A stretch of 49,960 nt of DNA, taken from positions 1-49,960 of the forward strand of contig SAKE01000030.1 in the NCBI GenBank assembly GCA_004017275.1. Direction: 5' to 3'. This DNA comes from Mesorhizobium sp. Its GTDB lineage: Bacteria; Pseudomonadota; Alphaproteobacteria; Rhizobiales; Rhizobiaceae. Position 1 is the stretch's first letter, and the number at the start of each line of letters is the position of its first letter. The translations under genes were made by a program, and so were the position numbers. Positions 27,525-36,055 of the stretch are shown here, piece after piece. The notes beneath the pieces are model-generated. The model was not told where the DNA came from. It saw only the letters and a program-made list of their open reading frames with translations, and searched no databases.

Positions 27525-28979
27525 TCAGCGCGGCAGCACGCTCGATCCCATCAGCGCCTCATCGATGGCGCGCGCCGCCTGGCGGCCCTCGCGGATCGCC
27601 CAGACGACCAGCGACTGGCCGCGCCGCACGTCGCCCGCCGCATAGAGCTTTTCGACGCTGGTCCTGTAGTCCCGGTCATTGGCCTCGACATTCTTCGAGC
27701 GGCGGCTGTCAATGGCGATCTTCATCTGGCCGGCCAGTTCCGACACCGGCCCGCGAGCGGCTGGCCCGGCAAAGCCGATGGCGATGAACGCGAGATCGGC
27801 ACGAATGACGAATTCGCTGCCGGCGATCGGCTTGCGCTTTTCGTCGACCTCGCAGCATTTGACCCCGGTCAGCTGGCCGTCTTCGCCGATGAACTCGAGC
27901 GTCGCCACCTGAAACTCGCGCTCGGCGCCTTCGGCCTGCGAGGACGAGGTGCGCATCTTGGTCGCCCAGTAGGGCCAGACCGAAAGCTTGTCTTCCTTTT
28001 CCGGCGGCTGCGGACGGATGTCGAGCTGGGTGACGCGGACCGCGCCCTGGCGGAAGGCGGTGCCGACGCAGTCGGACGCGGTATCGCCGCCGCCGACGAC
28101 GACCACATGCTGGCCGCCGGCGAGGATCGGATGCGACGGCCACGCCACCGACTGGATCGGTTCGCCGCCGACACGCCTGTTCTGCTGCACCAGATAGGGC
28201 ATCGCGTCATGCACGCCGCCGAGATCGTCGCCGGGAATGCCGGCCGCGCGCGGCGTTTCGGAACCGCCGCAATAAAGCACCGCGTCATGTTCGGCGAGCA
28301 GCTCGGCAACCGGCTTGTCGACGCCGACATTGACGCCGCAATGGAAGGTGACGCCCTCGCCCTGCATCTGCTCGATGCGCCGGTCGATATAGTGCTTCTC
28401 GATCTTGAAGTCGGGAATGCCGTAACGCATCAGCCCGCCGGGCCGGCTCTCGCGCTCATAGACATGGACGTCGTGGCCGGCGCGGCCGAGCTGCTGGGCA
28501 GCCGACATGCCGGCCGGGCCGGAGCCGATGACGGCGACGCGCTTGCCGGTCTTCTTCTCCGGCGGATAGGGCCTGATATGGCCGGTCTCGTAAGCCTTGT
28601 CGGCGATCGCCTGCTCGACCGTCTTGATGGCGACGGGAATGTCCTCGAGGTTCAGCGTGCAGGCTTCCTCGCAAGGTGCGGGGCAGATGCGGCCGGTGAA
28701 TTCCGGGAAATTGTTGGTCGAATGCAGGTTGCGGATCGCATTGTCCCAGTCGCCATTGTAGACGAGGTCGTTCCAGTCCGGGATCTGGTTGTGGATGGGA
28801 CAGCCCGTTGGCCCGTGGCAGAACGGAATGCCGCAATCCATGCAGCGCGCGGCCTGTTTCTCGACCTCCTTGTCCGACATCGGCAGCGTGAATTCACGGA
28901 AATGCCGGATGCGGTCGGAGGCCGGCTGGTACTTGTGCACCTGCCGGTCGATTTCGAGAAAGCCTGTTACCTTGCCCAT
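27525..28979 (-). CDS. gltD: Glutamate synthase [NADPH] small (beta) subunit
   Basis: GltD supplies electrons from NADPH, through FAD and Fe-S clusters, to the GltB subunit, which makes glutamate from glutamine and 2-oxoglutarate. The 484-residue product has the N-terminal cysteine motifs RCMDCGIPFCHGPTGCPIHN and CPAPCEEACTLN. The FAD fold GSGPAGMSAAQQLGRAG is at about residue 152, the NADPH fold VVGGGDTASDCVG is in the middle, and a second FAD motif LYAAGDVRRGQSLVVWAI is near the end. The ATG at 28977-28979 (MGKVTGFLEIDR) has AGGAG upstream. No gltB is visible upstream in the window, which is unusual because gltB and gltD are normally adjacent. The family assignment is firm. Confidence 0.95.
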   Translation of the reverse strand: MGKVTGFLEIDRQVHKYQPASDRIRHFREFTLPMSDKEVEKQAARCMDCGIPFCHGPTGCPIHNQIPDWNDLVYNGDWDNAIRNLHSTNNFPEFTGRICPAPCEEACTLNLEDIPVAIKTVEQAIADKAYETGHIRPYPPEKKTGKRVAVIGSGPAGMSAAQQLGRAGHDVHVYERESRPGGLMRYGIPDFKIEKHYIDRRIEQMQGEGVTFHCGVNVGVDKPVAELLAEHDAVLYCGGSETPRAAGIPGDDLGGVHDAMPYLVQQNRRVGGEPIQSVAWPSHPILAGGQHVVVVGGGDTASDCVGTAFRQGAVRVTQLDIRPQPPEKEDKLSVWPYWATKMRTSSSQAEGAEREFQVATLEFIGEDGQLTGVKCCEVDEKRKPIAGSEFVIRADLAFIAIGFAGPAARGPVSELAGQMKIAIDSRRSKNVEANDRDYRTSVEKLYAAGDVRRGQSLVVWAIREGRQAARAIDEALMGSSVLPR

Positions 28980-29420
28980 AGTCCAGCTCCTGCTGTCCAG
29001 ATGGCGCGCCTGGCGACGCCCTGCAGCTGGATCAGATGGGGCATCCCGTCCACACATGGGCCGCACCAAGTTGCCCAAAATTCGACTATGTACACTTGCC
29101 GGGCTCAAAGCTCGTGAGGGGCTCGCCATGCAGCCAGTTCTCGACTCTAATCGAAGGAGCCGGGGACTCCATCTGCAATACCACGTTGCGGTCCAAAGCT
29201 ATTTCCAAAGGTTTCTGCACGAGCTGGTTTCCTCTCAGAGACGGCACACGGGTTCAGGGAGGAGCGCATCGCTCGTCTTGCCCCATTAAGTGCAGTCACA
29301 GTCACTCAGTCTCAAAAGCCATGCCAACGCGCTCAGCGCGCAGTTAGCGCCCATTGCTTCGAAAAACCTCGTCAGTGCCCAGATGTTGGTTGTAATGAAC
29401 CTGACATTTGTCTGACGCTG
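28980..29420. other. Region upstream of gltD without a supported gene
   Basis: No gltB sequence or other recognisable coding pattern appears in about 440 bases. The gltD promoter presumably lies here. Confidence 0.45.
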
Positions 29421-29625
29421 TCAGCTTTTGGACACGCGATCACGCGCTTCGTGCCGCCAGGCCAGGCCGAGCCCTGTGTTGCCAGCGGTCGCTTCGATGA
29501 TTGTACCGCCCGGCGCGAGCTGGCCACGCTGTTCGGCATTAACGATCATCGACAACGCAATGCGATCCTTGATCGATCCGCCGGGATTTTGGCTTTCGAG
29601 CTTGACGAAGAGAATTCCTGACTCC
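29421..29625 (-). pseudogene. Internal fragment of a cysteine synthase (CysK-type PLP enzyme)
   Basis: The minus-strand frame gives GILFVKLESQNPGGSIKDRI and GGTIIEATAGNTGLGLAW. These are the PLP-lysine region (SIKDR) and the phosphate-binding loop (ATAGNTG) of O-acetylserine sulfhydrylase-type enzymes. Both ends are missing. It is overlapped antisense by the 5' end of the dioxygenase frame, and the breakpoint between the two is near 29620. Confidence 0.8.
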
Positions 29626-30513
29626 GACGTTGTACCGCTGACCAGCCGTGTTGGAGCTGAAATCAGAGGAGTTCGCCTTGGTGGAGACCTTTCGGACGCA
29701 GCGATAGCAGCCATCAACCAGCTTCTTCTAAAACACAAGGTGATCTTCTTCCGCGGCCAGGAGCATCTCGACGATGCGGAGCAGGAATTGTTCGCGCGGC
29801 GTCTGGGTAACCTTGTACCTCATCCCACGCAGGGGCCGGCAGCCGGCACGGCCTCAATCCTCAATCTCGATTCCGGCCGTGGCGGTGGCAGGGCAGACCA
29901 GTGGCATACCGATGTGACTTTCGTCGATGCCTATCCGAAATTCTCGGTCCTACGTGGCGTCGTCATTCCGGCGGCGGGGGGCGACACGATCTGGTCCAAC
30001 ACGCACGCCGCGTACGAGAATCTGCCGGCGCCGCTCAAAATATTGGCGGACAATCTGTGGGCTATTCATAGCAATGCCTACGACTACGCAGCCGTGCGCC
30101 CGCGCGCCACAGCCGAAGAGAAGAAGCACTTCGAGGAAGTTTTCACATCGACGATCTACGAGACCGAGCATCCGGTCGTGCGCGTCCATCCGGAAACCGG
30201 GGAGAAGTCGCTGCTGCTCGGCAATTTCGTGCAGCGCCTCGTCGGCCTTTCCAAGAGCGATTCCGCCAAACTCTACGAGGTGTTCCAGTCCTACGTCACT
30301 GCCCCGGAAAATACCGTGCGGTGGCGCTGGCAAGTAGGCGACGTCGCTATCTGGGACAACCGTGCTAACCAGCATTATGCGGTCAACGACTATGGCGACC
30401 AGCACCGGGTTGTGCGTCGCGCTACGGTTGACGGTGACGTTCCGATCGGCGTCGACGGTCGCCGCAGTATAACCCATGTCAAGGCAGCCAAGCCGGCGGC
30501 GAAGGCAGCCTGA
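29560..30513 (+). CDS. TauD/TfdA-family Fe(II)/2-oxoglutarate dioxygenase, probably with a replaced N-terminus
   Basis: The enzyme family hydroxylates sulfonates, alkyl sulfates or similar compounds using 2-oxoglutarate and oxygen. The conserved part begins with PLTSRVGAEIRGVRLGGDLS at about 29630. It carries the Fe-binding HxD motif in QWHTDVTFVDAYP and the distal His/Arg in GDQHRVVRRATVDGDVP. The overall likeness is to alkylsulfatase AtsK. The first 20-65 residues of the open frame run antisense through the cysteine synthase fragment, so the native start has been lost. The ATG at 29560 is one plausible start; 29428 and 29497 are others. Whether it is expressed is uncertain. Confidence 0.75.
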   Translation: MRSLIDPPGFWLSSLTKRIPDSDVVPLTSRVGAEIRGVRLGGDLSDAAIAAINQLLLKHKVIFFRGQEHLDDAEQELFARRLGNLVPHPTQGPAAGTASILNLDSGRGGGRADQWHTDVTFVDAYPKFSVLRGVVIPAAGGDTIWSNTHAAYENLPAPLKILADNLWAIHSNAYDYAAVRPRATAEEKKHFEEVFTSTIYETEHPVVRVHPETGEKSLLLGNFVQRLVGLSKSDSAKLYEVFQSYVTAPENTVRWRWQVGDVAIWDNRANQHYAVNDYGDQHRVVRRATVDGDVPIGVDGRRSITHVKAAKPAAKAA

Positions 30514-31296
30514 CCGTCTGAACAGGGTAAAGATGAAAACTTCGTATCGCCGCGGCCATATCGCGCTGCTTAACCGCCCCACAAAGCCTTATGATTTCCG
30601 AGAAGCAAGGCGAGTTGCGGGCTCGAGGCTTGGCCCGAAATCGAGGTCCTGCAGCGTGGCGCATGGCTCGAGTCGCTGCTCGTGGCCCCGCTGCAGCGGT
30701 ACAGGTCCCCCACCGCCCCACCATCTCGCCCGCCCTGCACCTCGGATAGCGATCATTCACCGTTTGTTCATTATGATAGCGCACGATCATAACTGGACAT
30801 GCTGGTAGCTCGTACATGCCTGAAGGCCCTGCGCGCCGACCCAGCGCCGGGGCCTTTTTACTTCCGCAAAATCGATTCCAGCAACGCGGGCACTTCGCAG
30901 GATGTCGGAATCCCGCGCTTGCGATGATACGCCGTACAGCGAATTGCGCGAGTCAAACGAATTTGGGTTTCTCAAATATAGAATCGTCGATACCGATCCT
31001 GATGGATCGAGCCTCGACGACGAAGTCAACCATCTTCAAACGGAATTATTCAACATTGCCGAGAGCTCCCGGTGTGCCGTCGAAGCCGACATTGGGGAGG
31101 TCAGCGGTCACCAACGATCATGGTGATCGCCAGCATCTTTCGTATTCACATAACCGTCGGCCTTGTACTTTCCCGAGGCCATGACATGAGTGGGTCTTCC
31201 AAGCACCGATTTGGCCCGGTAGGATTTGCAGGGGGCGCGGACAAGCGGATGAACAAACGGAATGATGCCGGAAAACTGCGCGCGCCTGCTGGGATT
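30514..31296. other. Gene-poor stretch downstream of the dioxygenase
   Basis: Short frames on both strands (for instance around 30902-31126) lack recognisable motifs or start contexts. I see no RNA gene or repeat. Confidence 0.4.
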
Positions 31297-31299
31297 TAG

Positions 31300-31470
31300 C
31301 CGACCGTCGATAGGAACATAGCCCTGGTCGACGGCTTTCTGAAGGGCAAGAGTTTCGCCGACCTGGCTCAGGAACATGGCTTGTCGACAACGAGGGTGCG
31401 CCAAATCATCGAGAAGGCCGATCGGCTCGTGGGCGGCGCATTCAGACCAAGACTGAAACGTCCAACGCCT
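31300..31470 (+). pseudogene. Helix-turn-helix fragment
   Basis: An open frame without a start codon gives VDGFLKGKSFADLAQEHGLS followed by TTRVRQIIEKADRLVGG. This looks like a sigma-factor region-4 or similar helix-turn-helix. It then drifts into unrelated sequence and stops. An in-frame TAG lies just upstream. It is a remnant of a small DNA-binding protein. Confidence 0.45.
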
Positions 31471-31668
31471 CGCCTCGGTCCGATTTCATGGTCGACTATC
31501 CCTATGTGTGCAAATGGCCGAGAAGCACCGGCTGGGTAGCGTCACGCCGCATCATTCTTTGCGGAGCTGGAGCGCGCGGGATCGCTGGAGCGGCTGGTGA
31601 AAGCGGTTGCCGGGGCGCACAACACGTGAGCTGGCGCCTCGTGTGGCAAAAGGAGAGGGCGAGAGCCC

Positions 31669-31950
31669 ATGGCCTGCAATGAAGCGATCAAGCATTGCGA
31701 TCGTGGAACCAAGCTAGTCGACCATCCGGACCGCGGCCTTCAATGCCAGCTCGCCTTGGAATCGGCCTTCCAGGAATTGGCTGAGCGCGCAGCGGAATCC
31801 GGCTGGACCGAGGAGATAGCCACGCGCTCCTCGAACTCGCCGGCGCGCGCCTCAGGAGCGACTCCGCCAATGACAGACTGAGAGGACGATTAATCGTGCC
31901 AGGGCAACGAGAGAGCGGCAGGTTCAAGAAGCTTCGCCTGAACCGATAGG
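31669..31950 (+). pseudogene. Frameshifted small hypothetical protein
   Basis: It starts MACNEAIKHCDRGTKLVDHP and runs to ELAERAAESGWTEE. After one frameshift near 31815 the sequence continues as HALLELAGARLRSDSANDRL and ends in TAG. The two halves join sensibly only across the shift, so a functional gene of about 90 codons seems to have been broken recently. The family is not named; the helical acidic layout is common among small rhizobial proteins. Confidence 0.5.
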
Positions 31951-32319
31951 AACGTCGCTGCGCCAATAAAATTGGCGGTGAAGGCTGACCGCGGCCGAGT
32001 CGGGCAAGCGAGCGAAGTGCTGAAATAAGGGCGTGAGAATCCAAGACATCGTTTGTAGAGAGCATCGAGCTTCGCGAGATTGTGGTACAGGATCGACCGC
32101 AGGTGTTCTCGCAGCGCTCGCAGAACCCGGGATTCTTCCGCGGCACCCGCCAAGGCGAAGAACGGTCAGAGTTGCACGATAACGTTTAAAAGCGAGCCTT
32201 CCTCCGAAAGTCTGCGCGCGCAGTTCCACGGTCCGATGCGCTTTCATAGCTATTCCAATCGCCGCGCCCATCCTCTCCCGGATCAGGTCCAGCGGGTCTG
32301 CAGTGCATGCGCCCCCAAA

Positions 32320-32520
32320 GTGGACGCCATTGGGCCGGGTGAACCGGGCTCGATTGCGCGCCGAAGGCCCGTTCCAGGCCCGGAAATCCGGGTCCGTCAG
32401 GGCGAGCGCGTGCGGGTCGAGGTAGAGAACGGCCTTGCCGAGAAAACGACCGTGCACTGGCATCGCGTGCGTGTGCCACATGCCATGGATGGCGTGCCTC
32501 ACCTCACGCAGAAGCCCGCG
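32320..32520 (+). pseudogene. Fragment of a multicopper oxidase (cupredoxin domain 1)
   Basis: The frame includes VPGPEIRVRQGERVRVEVEN and TTVHWHRVRVPHAMDGVPHL. This is the first cupredoxin domain of CopA-type multicopper oxidases, with the HWH copper ligands. The conserved Gly after HWH is Arg here. The fragment begins without a start and is cut at about 32517, where nod-region DNA begins. Confidence 0.7.
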
Positions 32521-32547
32521 AAAAGGCAACGGAAGATCTAGCATTTA

Positions 32548-32740
32548 TGGGGGAAATGTTTTTTCGGAGTGCTTGACCCGCAGGAAGGGCAGGGCATGAC
32601 TGCCTATCGCCCGACCCGGCCGGCCGCACTCATGACCGGCTGGGCTCGGTTAATCCTGCATGCCGCGCCCATGAGGTTGCGCTCTGTCGGGAGTGCGTCG
32701 AGCACAACGACGAGATGTAGTTCACGATCTTTGAAACGCG
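32548..32740 (-). pseudogene. nodD: nodD remnant 1 (both ends, large central deletion)
   Basis: The N-terminal part reads RFKDRELHLVVVLDALPTER and RINRAQPVMSAAG, the LysR-type helix-turn-helix of NodD. It is then fused directly to a segment (32548-32615) that matches the DNA of the C-terminal region of the intact nodD around 45245-45295. About 700 bases of the centre are missing. It reads away from nod box 1, as nodD normally does. Confidence 0.75.
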
Positions 32741-32747
32741 TGTCAAC

Positions 32748-32797
32748 CATCCAAAGTGTGGATGCCTTTCATCGAAACAAACGATTTCATCAATGTT
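32748..32797 (+). promoter_or_regulatory. nod box 1 (NodD-binding promoter of nodFE)
   Basis: CATCCAAAGTGTGGATG, then ATCGAAACAAACGATTT and CATCAAT, match the conserved blocks of the rhizobial nod box, including the ATC-N9-GAT half sites. NodD with plant flavonoids would activate transcription rightwards into the nodA remnant and nodFE. Confidence 0.9.
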
Positions 32798-32846
32798 CTG
32801 GAATCCTGCATGGGCAGAACAGAAACCGCCCGAAAGGAGATTTTTC

Positions 32847-32978
32847 ATGCGCTCTACCGGGCAGTGGAGTGCTGGGAAAGGGAGTTGCAACTGACCGGGT
32901 CCGACTTCTTCCGAGTCTATGGACAGACTGGGAGACGCGCACGGTGTAGCGGCTCACATCGTCATACTGCACCTACGC
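32847..32978 (+). pseudogene. nodA: nodA remnant 1, between nod box 1 and nodF
   Basis: After AAGGAG and an ATG, the DNA parallels the start of nodA: MRSTGQW, then, across a small deletion, CWERELQLTG and SDFFRVYGQTG, then HGVAAHI-type sequence. Frameshifts and a 12-bp deletion (relative to the second copy) destroy the frame. The intact nodA in this window has CWENELQLADHVELSDFFRK at the matching place. Confidence 0.8.
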
Positions 32979-33120
32979 CACACACCGGCCGGACCTGATC
33001 CGGCTTTATGAGCATTGGGCTTTGTCAGTTGCCCAAGCGTGATGGCTTTCGCGACGCGGCGCGCCTCAGGAACTGAGCCGCGTCCAGGTCGAAACGCGGG
33101 AAAGAAAGACAGGAAACAGA

Positions 33121-33402
33121 ATGGCCGATCAATTCGCAACGGACGTCATTGCCCTGATCAAGAAACGCGCCGAGTCGGAGAGCGGTGAGGGAATGCCTGC
33201 GTCATTCGTCGGCGAGATAACAATCGCCACGGAACTGGACGCGCTCGGGTTTGATTCGCTGGGTTTGGCGGACGTCCTCTGGGATGTGGAGCAGGCCTAC
33301 GGCATCAAGATCGACATGAACACGGCCGATGCCTGGTCCAATCTCAAGAATGTCGGCGACGTCGTGGAAGCCGTCCGCGGCTTGCTTGCGAAGGAGGCTT
33401 GA
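33121..33402 (+). CDS. nodF: NodF, nodulation-specific acyl carrier protein (copy 1)
   Basis: NodF carries the special fatty acid of the Nod factor while NodE and other enzymes build it. The 93-residue acidic protein has the phosphopantetheine attachment site DSL (Ser46) in ALGFDSLGLADVLW, as in acyl carrier proteins. The next gene, nodE, starts immediately at the stop codon (TGA ATG). The start MADQFATDVIALIKK has AAAGAAAGACAGG upstream. The second copy at 49159 encodes an identical protein; I can see one synonymous base difference. Confidence 0.95.
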   Translation: MADQFATDVIALIKKRAESESGEGMPASFVGEITIATELDALGFDSLGLADVLWDVEQAYGIKIDMNTADAWSNLKNVGDVVEAVRGLLAKEA

Positions 33403-34611
33403 ATGGACAGGCGCGTCGTTATCACCGGAGTGGGCGGCCTGTGCGGACTGGGCACCGACGCCGCCTCTATGTGGAAAGAGATGCGCGAAGGCCGCTCCGC
33501 CATCGGCCCGATCGCCAATTCCGAGCTTCATGACCTGGAGGGCATGACCGGCGCTGAGATCAAGGCGCTGCCCCAGCACGACATCAACCGGGGGCATCTC
33601 ATCTCCATGGACCGCTTCAGCTTGCTCGCCGTGCTTGCAGCGCGCGAAGCCATGCGGCAGGCCGGACTTTCCTGCGACGAAGGGAATGCCCATCGCTTCG
33701 GCGCTACAGTGGGCGTCGGATTTACCGGTTCATACGCAACAGAACAAACTTACCGCTCACTGCTTTTGGGTAGCGCAATCCGTGCTGAACTCTTCACTGG
33801 AGTAAAGGTGATGCCCAGCGCCGCTTCCGTCCATCTTAGCTTGAGCCTCGGCTTGCGCGGGCCGGTCTTCGGGGTGACCTCCGCATGTGCCTCGGCCAAC
33901 CATGCGATCGCCTCGGCGGTGGATCAGATCAAGCTGGGCCGGGCCGACGTAATGGTTTCCGGGGGCAGCGACGCGCCGTTCGCATGGGGCGTGCTGAAAG
34001 CATGGGAAGCAATGCGCGTGCTTTCACCCGATACCTGCCGGCCCTTCTCCGCCGATAGGAAGGGCCTGGTGCTGGGCGAGGGTGCGGGCATGGCCGTGCT
34101 GGAAAGCTACGAGCATGCCACGAGGCGTGGTGCCACAATTCTTGCCGAGATCGCCGGCGTCGGCCTTTCCGCCGATGCCTTCCACATTGCCGCGCCATCT
34201 GTCGAGGGGCCAGCGTCGGCGATGCGCGCCTGCCTTGCCGATGCCGGGCTGAATGCCGAGGACGTCGACTACCTCAACGCGCACGGCACCGGTACCAAGA
34301 GCAATGATCAGACTGAAACGGCGGCGATCAAGCGTGTGTTTGGAAACCACGCTTATTCGATGTCCATCTCTTCCACCAAGTCCACGCACGCGCATTGCCT
34401 CGGCGCAGCGAGCGCGCTTGAAATGATCGCCTGCGTGATGGCAATCCAAGAGGACGTCGTGCCGCCGACCGCCAACTATCGCGAGCCAGATCCCGCTTGC
34501 GACCTCGACATCACACCCAATGTGCCGCGCGAGCGCAAGGTGCGCGTCGCCATGAGCAACGCCTTCGCCATGGGCGGCACGAACGCAGTTCTGGCATTCA
34601 GGCAGGTGTAG
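33403..34611 (+). CDS. nodE: NodE, beta-ketoacyl synthase for the Nod factor acyl chain (copy 1)
   Basis: NodE condenses acyl groups on NodF to make the host-specific, often polyunsaturated, fatty acid of the Nod factor. The 402-residue protein has the thiolase-fold triad: Cys162 in TSACASANHAI, His294 in NAHGTGTKSND and His331 in KSTHAHCLGAAS. The glycine-rich SNAFAMGGTNAVLAF closes the protein. It is complete, unlike the second copy, which runs off the window. Residues about 107-147 and 58-70 differ strongly from copy 2 while the flanks are nearly identical. Confidence 0.95.
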   Translation: MDRRVVITGVGGLCGLGTDAASMWKEMREGRSAIGPIANSELHDLEGMTGAEIKALPQHDINRGHLISMDRFSLLAVLAAREAMRQAGLSCDEGNAHRFGATVGVGFTGSYATEQTYRSLLLGSAIRAELFTGVKVMPSAASVHLSLSLGLRGPVFGVTSACASANHAIASAVDQIKLGRADVMVSGGSDAPFAWGVLKAWEAMRVLSPDTCRPFSADRKGLVLGEGAGMAVLESYEHATRRGATILAEIAGVGLSADAFHIAAPSVEGPASAMRACLADAGLNAEDVDYLNAHGTGTKSNDQTETAAIKRVFGNHAYSMSISSTKSTHAHCLGAASALEMIACVMAIQEDVVPPTANYREPDPACDLDITPNVPRERKVRVAMSNAFAMGGTNAVLAFRQV

Positions 34612-34614
34612 AAG

Positions 34615-35170
34615 CCATGCAAGACGCCTCATTTGAGGTCACCTGTCGTATCTAGCTGCTTGCCGGACCACTATGTGAAGCGAGCGCTATTGGCTGCCTC
34701 TGCGATGCGGGAATTGGCAGCGGACGTCTCACGATCAAACAGGCATCTGCTTGTAGAATTCTTTTAATCGTGAAGCGGCGCGAGTGCGCTATCCGTTGAG
34801 GTGAGCAAGGCCGGCGCCCTGGGTGAGCGCTGGTGTCGGGTGGTGGAAAGTACAGGGGGAGCTGTGTGGCCCCCTCTTTCTCGGCCTCGACGATGTGCGA
34901 AGGAGCCTGTGCGGCGAACGGGCCGACGCCCCAGGCTCAGAACCTGGGCGAACCTAACTCCCGCCAAAGGACAGCCCAGAGCTGGATACACGAAAGAGAT
35001 ACTGAACCCGCGAATCAGATTCTGATCAATCGTCGTGTCTGAGCTCCGCTCGGCTCTTACGGAGATAATCGCGCGGCCCGGCAACGGCCGCGCGTGCCGC
35101 GGGCGTGAGCTTTGCGCTTCGTCAGAAGTGCCTCGAGCGTGACGACGATAATTGACCAGCCATATGGAAC
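34615..35170 (-). pseudogene. nodD: nodD remnant 2, upstream of nod box 2
   Basis: At the DNA level, 34615-34735 resembles the 3' end of the intact nodD (shared blocks TGCTTGCCGGA and AATGGCAGCGGA). The stretch 35055-35170 resembles its 5' end (ATAATCGCGC, GTCAGAAGTGC-type blocks). The 300 bases between match nothing I recognise. Ordering and orientation are those of a nodD divergent from nod box 2, so this is a heavily decayed and possibly interrupted copy. Confidence 0.55.
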
Positions 35171-35182
35171 GCATTCGCCCAG

Positions 35183-35231
35183 TTATCCAAAGCGTGGATA
35201 CCTTTCATCTAAACAAAGGATTTTACCGTTT
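35183..35231 (+). promoter_or_regulatory. nod box 2 (promoter of nodABC-IJ-H)
   Basis: TATCCAAAGCGTGGATAC, then ATCTAAACAAAGGATTTTACC, fit the nod box consensus. It lies 233 bases upstream of nodA, a usual distance for a nodA leader. Confidence 0.9.
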
Positions 35232-35464
35232 TTGCTGCAGGTCCCATAGAAGCGCTTCAAGTTGGAAAGATAGGTAGTTCCGATGGTTGCGTTGGATCCG
35301 AGGAGCATCATCTGGTGTGCGGGGCGTACAAAGTCAGTCGCATCTGCATTGCGGCTTGGTCTTTCGGCGGTCTCCACAAGTTACGCCCCGTTGGCGCGAC
35401 GCCAATTATTTAACCAATGCTTGGACATTTATCTCAACCAGACAGCTACAAGGTGAGGTCTTCC

Positions 35465-36055
35465 ATGCGCCCGAATGTCGATTGGAAGTTGTGCTGGGAA
35501 AATGAGCTGCAACTGGCCGACCATGTCGAACTCTCCGACTTTTTTCGAAAGACCTATGGACGGACTGGCGCCTTCAACGCGGAGCCATTCGAAGGCGGCC
35601 GCAGTTGGGCCGGCGCGAGGCCGGAATTCCGCGCAATCGGCTACGACGCGCATGGGGTAGCGGCTCACATCGGCATGCTGCGGCGCTTCATCAAAGTTGG
35701 CGAGGTCGACTTGATCGTCGCTGAATTGGGCCTGTACGCGGTTCGTCCGGATCTTGAAGGGCTCGGAATCGGTTTTTCGATGCGCGTGGCGTACCCAGTG
35801 CTCCATCAGTTGGGTGTTCCATTCGCTTTCGGCACGGTTCGGCACGCGCTGCGAAACCATGTCGAAAGATTCTGCAGAGCCGGCCTCGCGAACATTGTGT
35901 CGGGCGTTCGCGTACGATCGACCCGTCCAGATGTGCATCCCGACCTGCCGCCCACGCGCCTGGAAGACGTACTCGTGTTGGTTTCGCCGATCGGACGCTC
36001 GATGGACGAGTGGCCGTCCGGTACCCTGATCGACCGGAACGGTCCGGAACTATGA
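35465..36055 (+). CDS. nodA: NodA, Nod factor N-acyltransferase
   Basis: NodA transfers the fatty acid to the free amine of the de-N-acetylated chitooligosaccharide. The 196-residue protein contains typical stretches: HVELSDFFRKTYGRTGAFNA, RSWAGARPEFRAIGYDAHGV and FGTVRHALRNHVERFC, ending GTLIDRNGPEL. The ATG at 35465 (MRPNVDWKLCWENEL) is used because it matches NodA's conserved start and has GGTGAGG upstream. An in-frame start 16 codons earlier is less likely. Its stop overlaps the nodB start by four bases. Confidence 0.97.
   Translation: MRPNVDWKLCWENELQLADHVELSDFFRKTYGRTGAFNAEPFEGGRSWAGARPEFRAIGYDAHGVAAHIGMLRRFIKVGEVDLIVAELGLYAVRPDLEGLGIGFSMRVAYPVLHQLGVPFAFGTVRHALRNHVERFCRAGLANIVSGVRVRSTRPDVHPDLPPTRLEDVLVLVSPIGRSMDEWPSGTLIDRNGPEL

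Larger units (their letters stand above)
32620..33860 (+). repeat. Direct repeat, copy 1 (nodD remnant, nod box, nodA remnant, nodF, 5' nodE)
   Basis: This segment recurs at 48595 to the window end with very high identity. The exceptions are two small deletions here (about 50 bp near 32818 and 12 bp near 32888) and mosaic divergence inside nodE. The two copies are in the same orientation about 16 kb apart, and the repeat continues past the window end, so its full length is unknown. Confidence 0.9.

Noticed and set aside
34800..35040. Possible group II intron fragment (GTGCGA-like start, GC-rich stems)
   Set aside because: No domain V hairpin, no intron-encoded protein and no clear boundaries were found.
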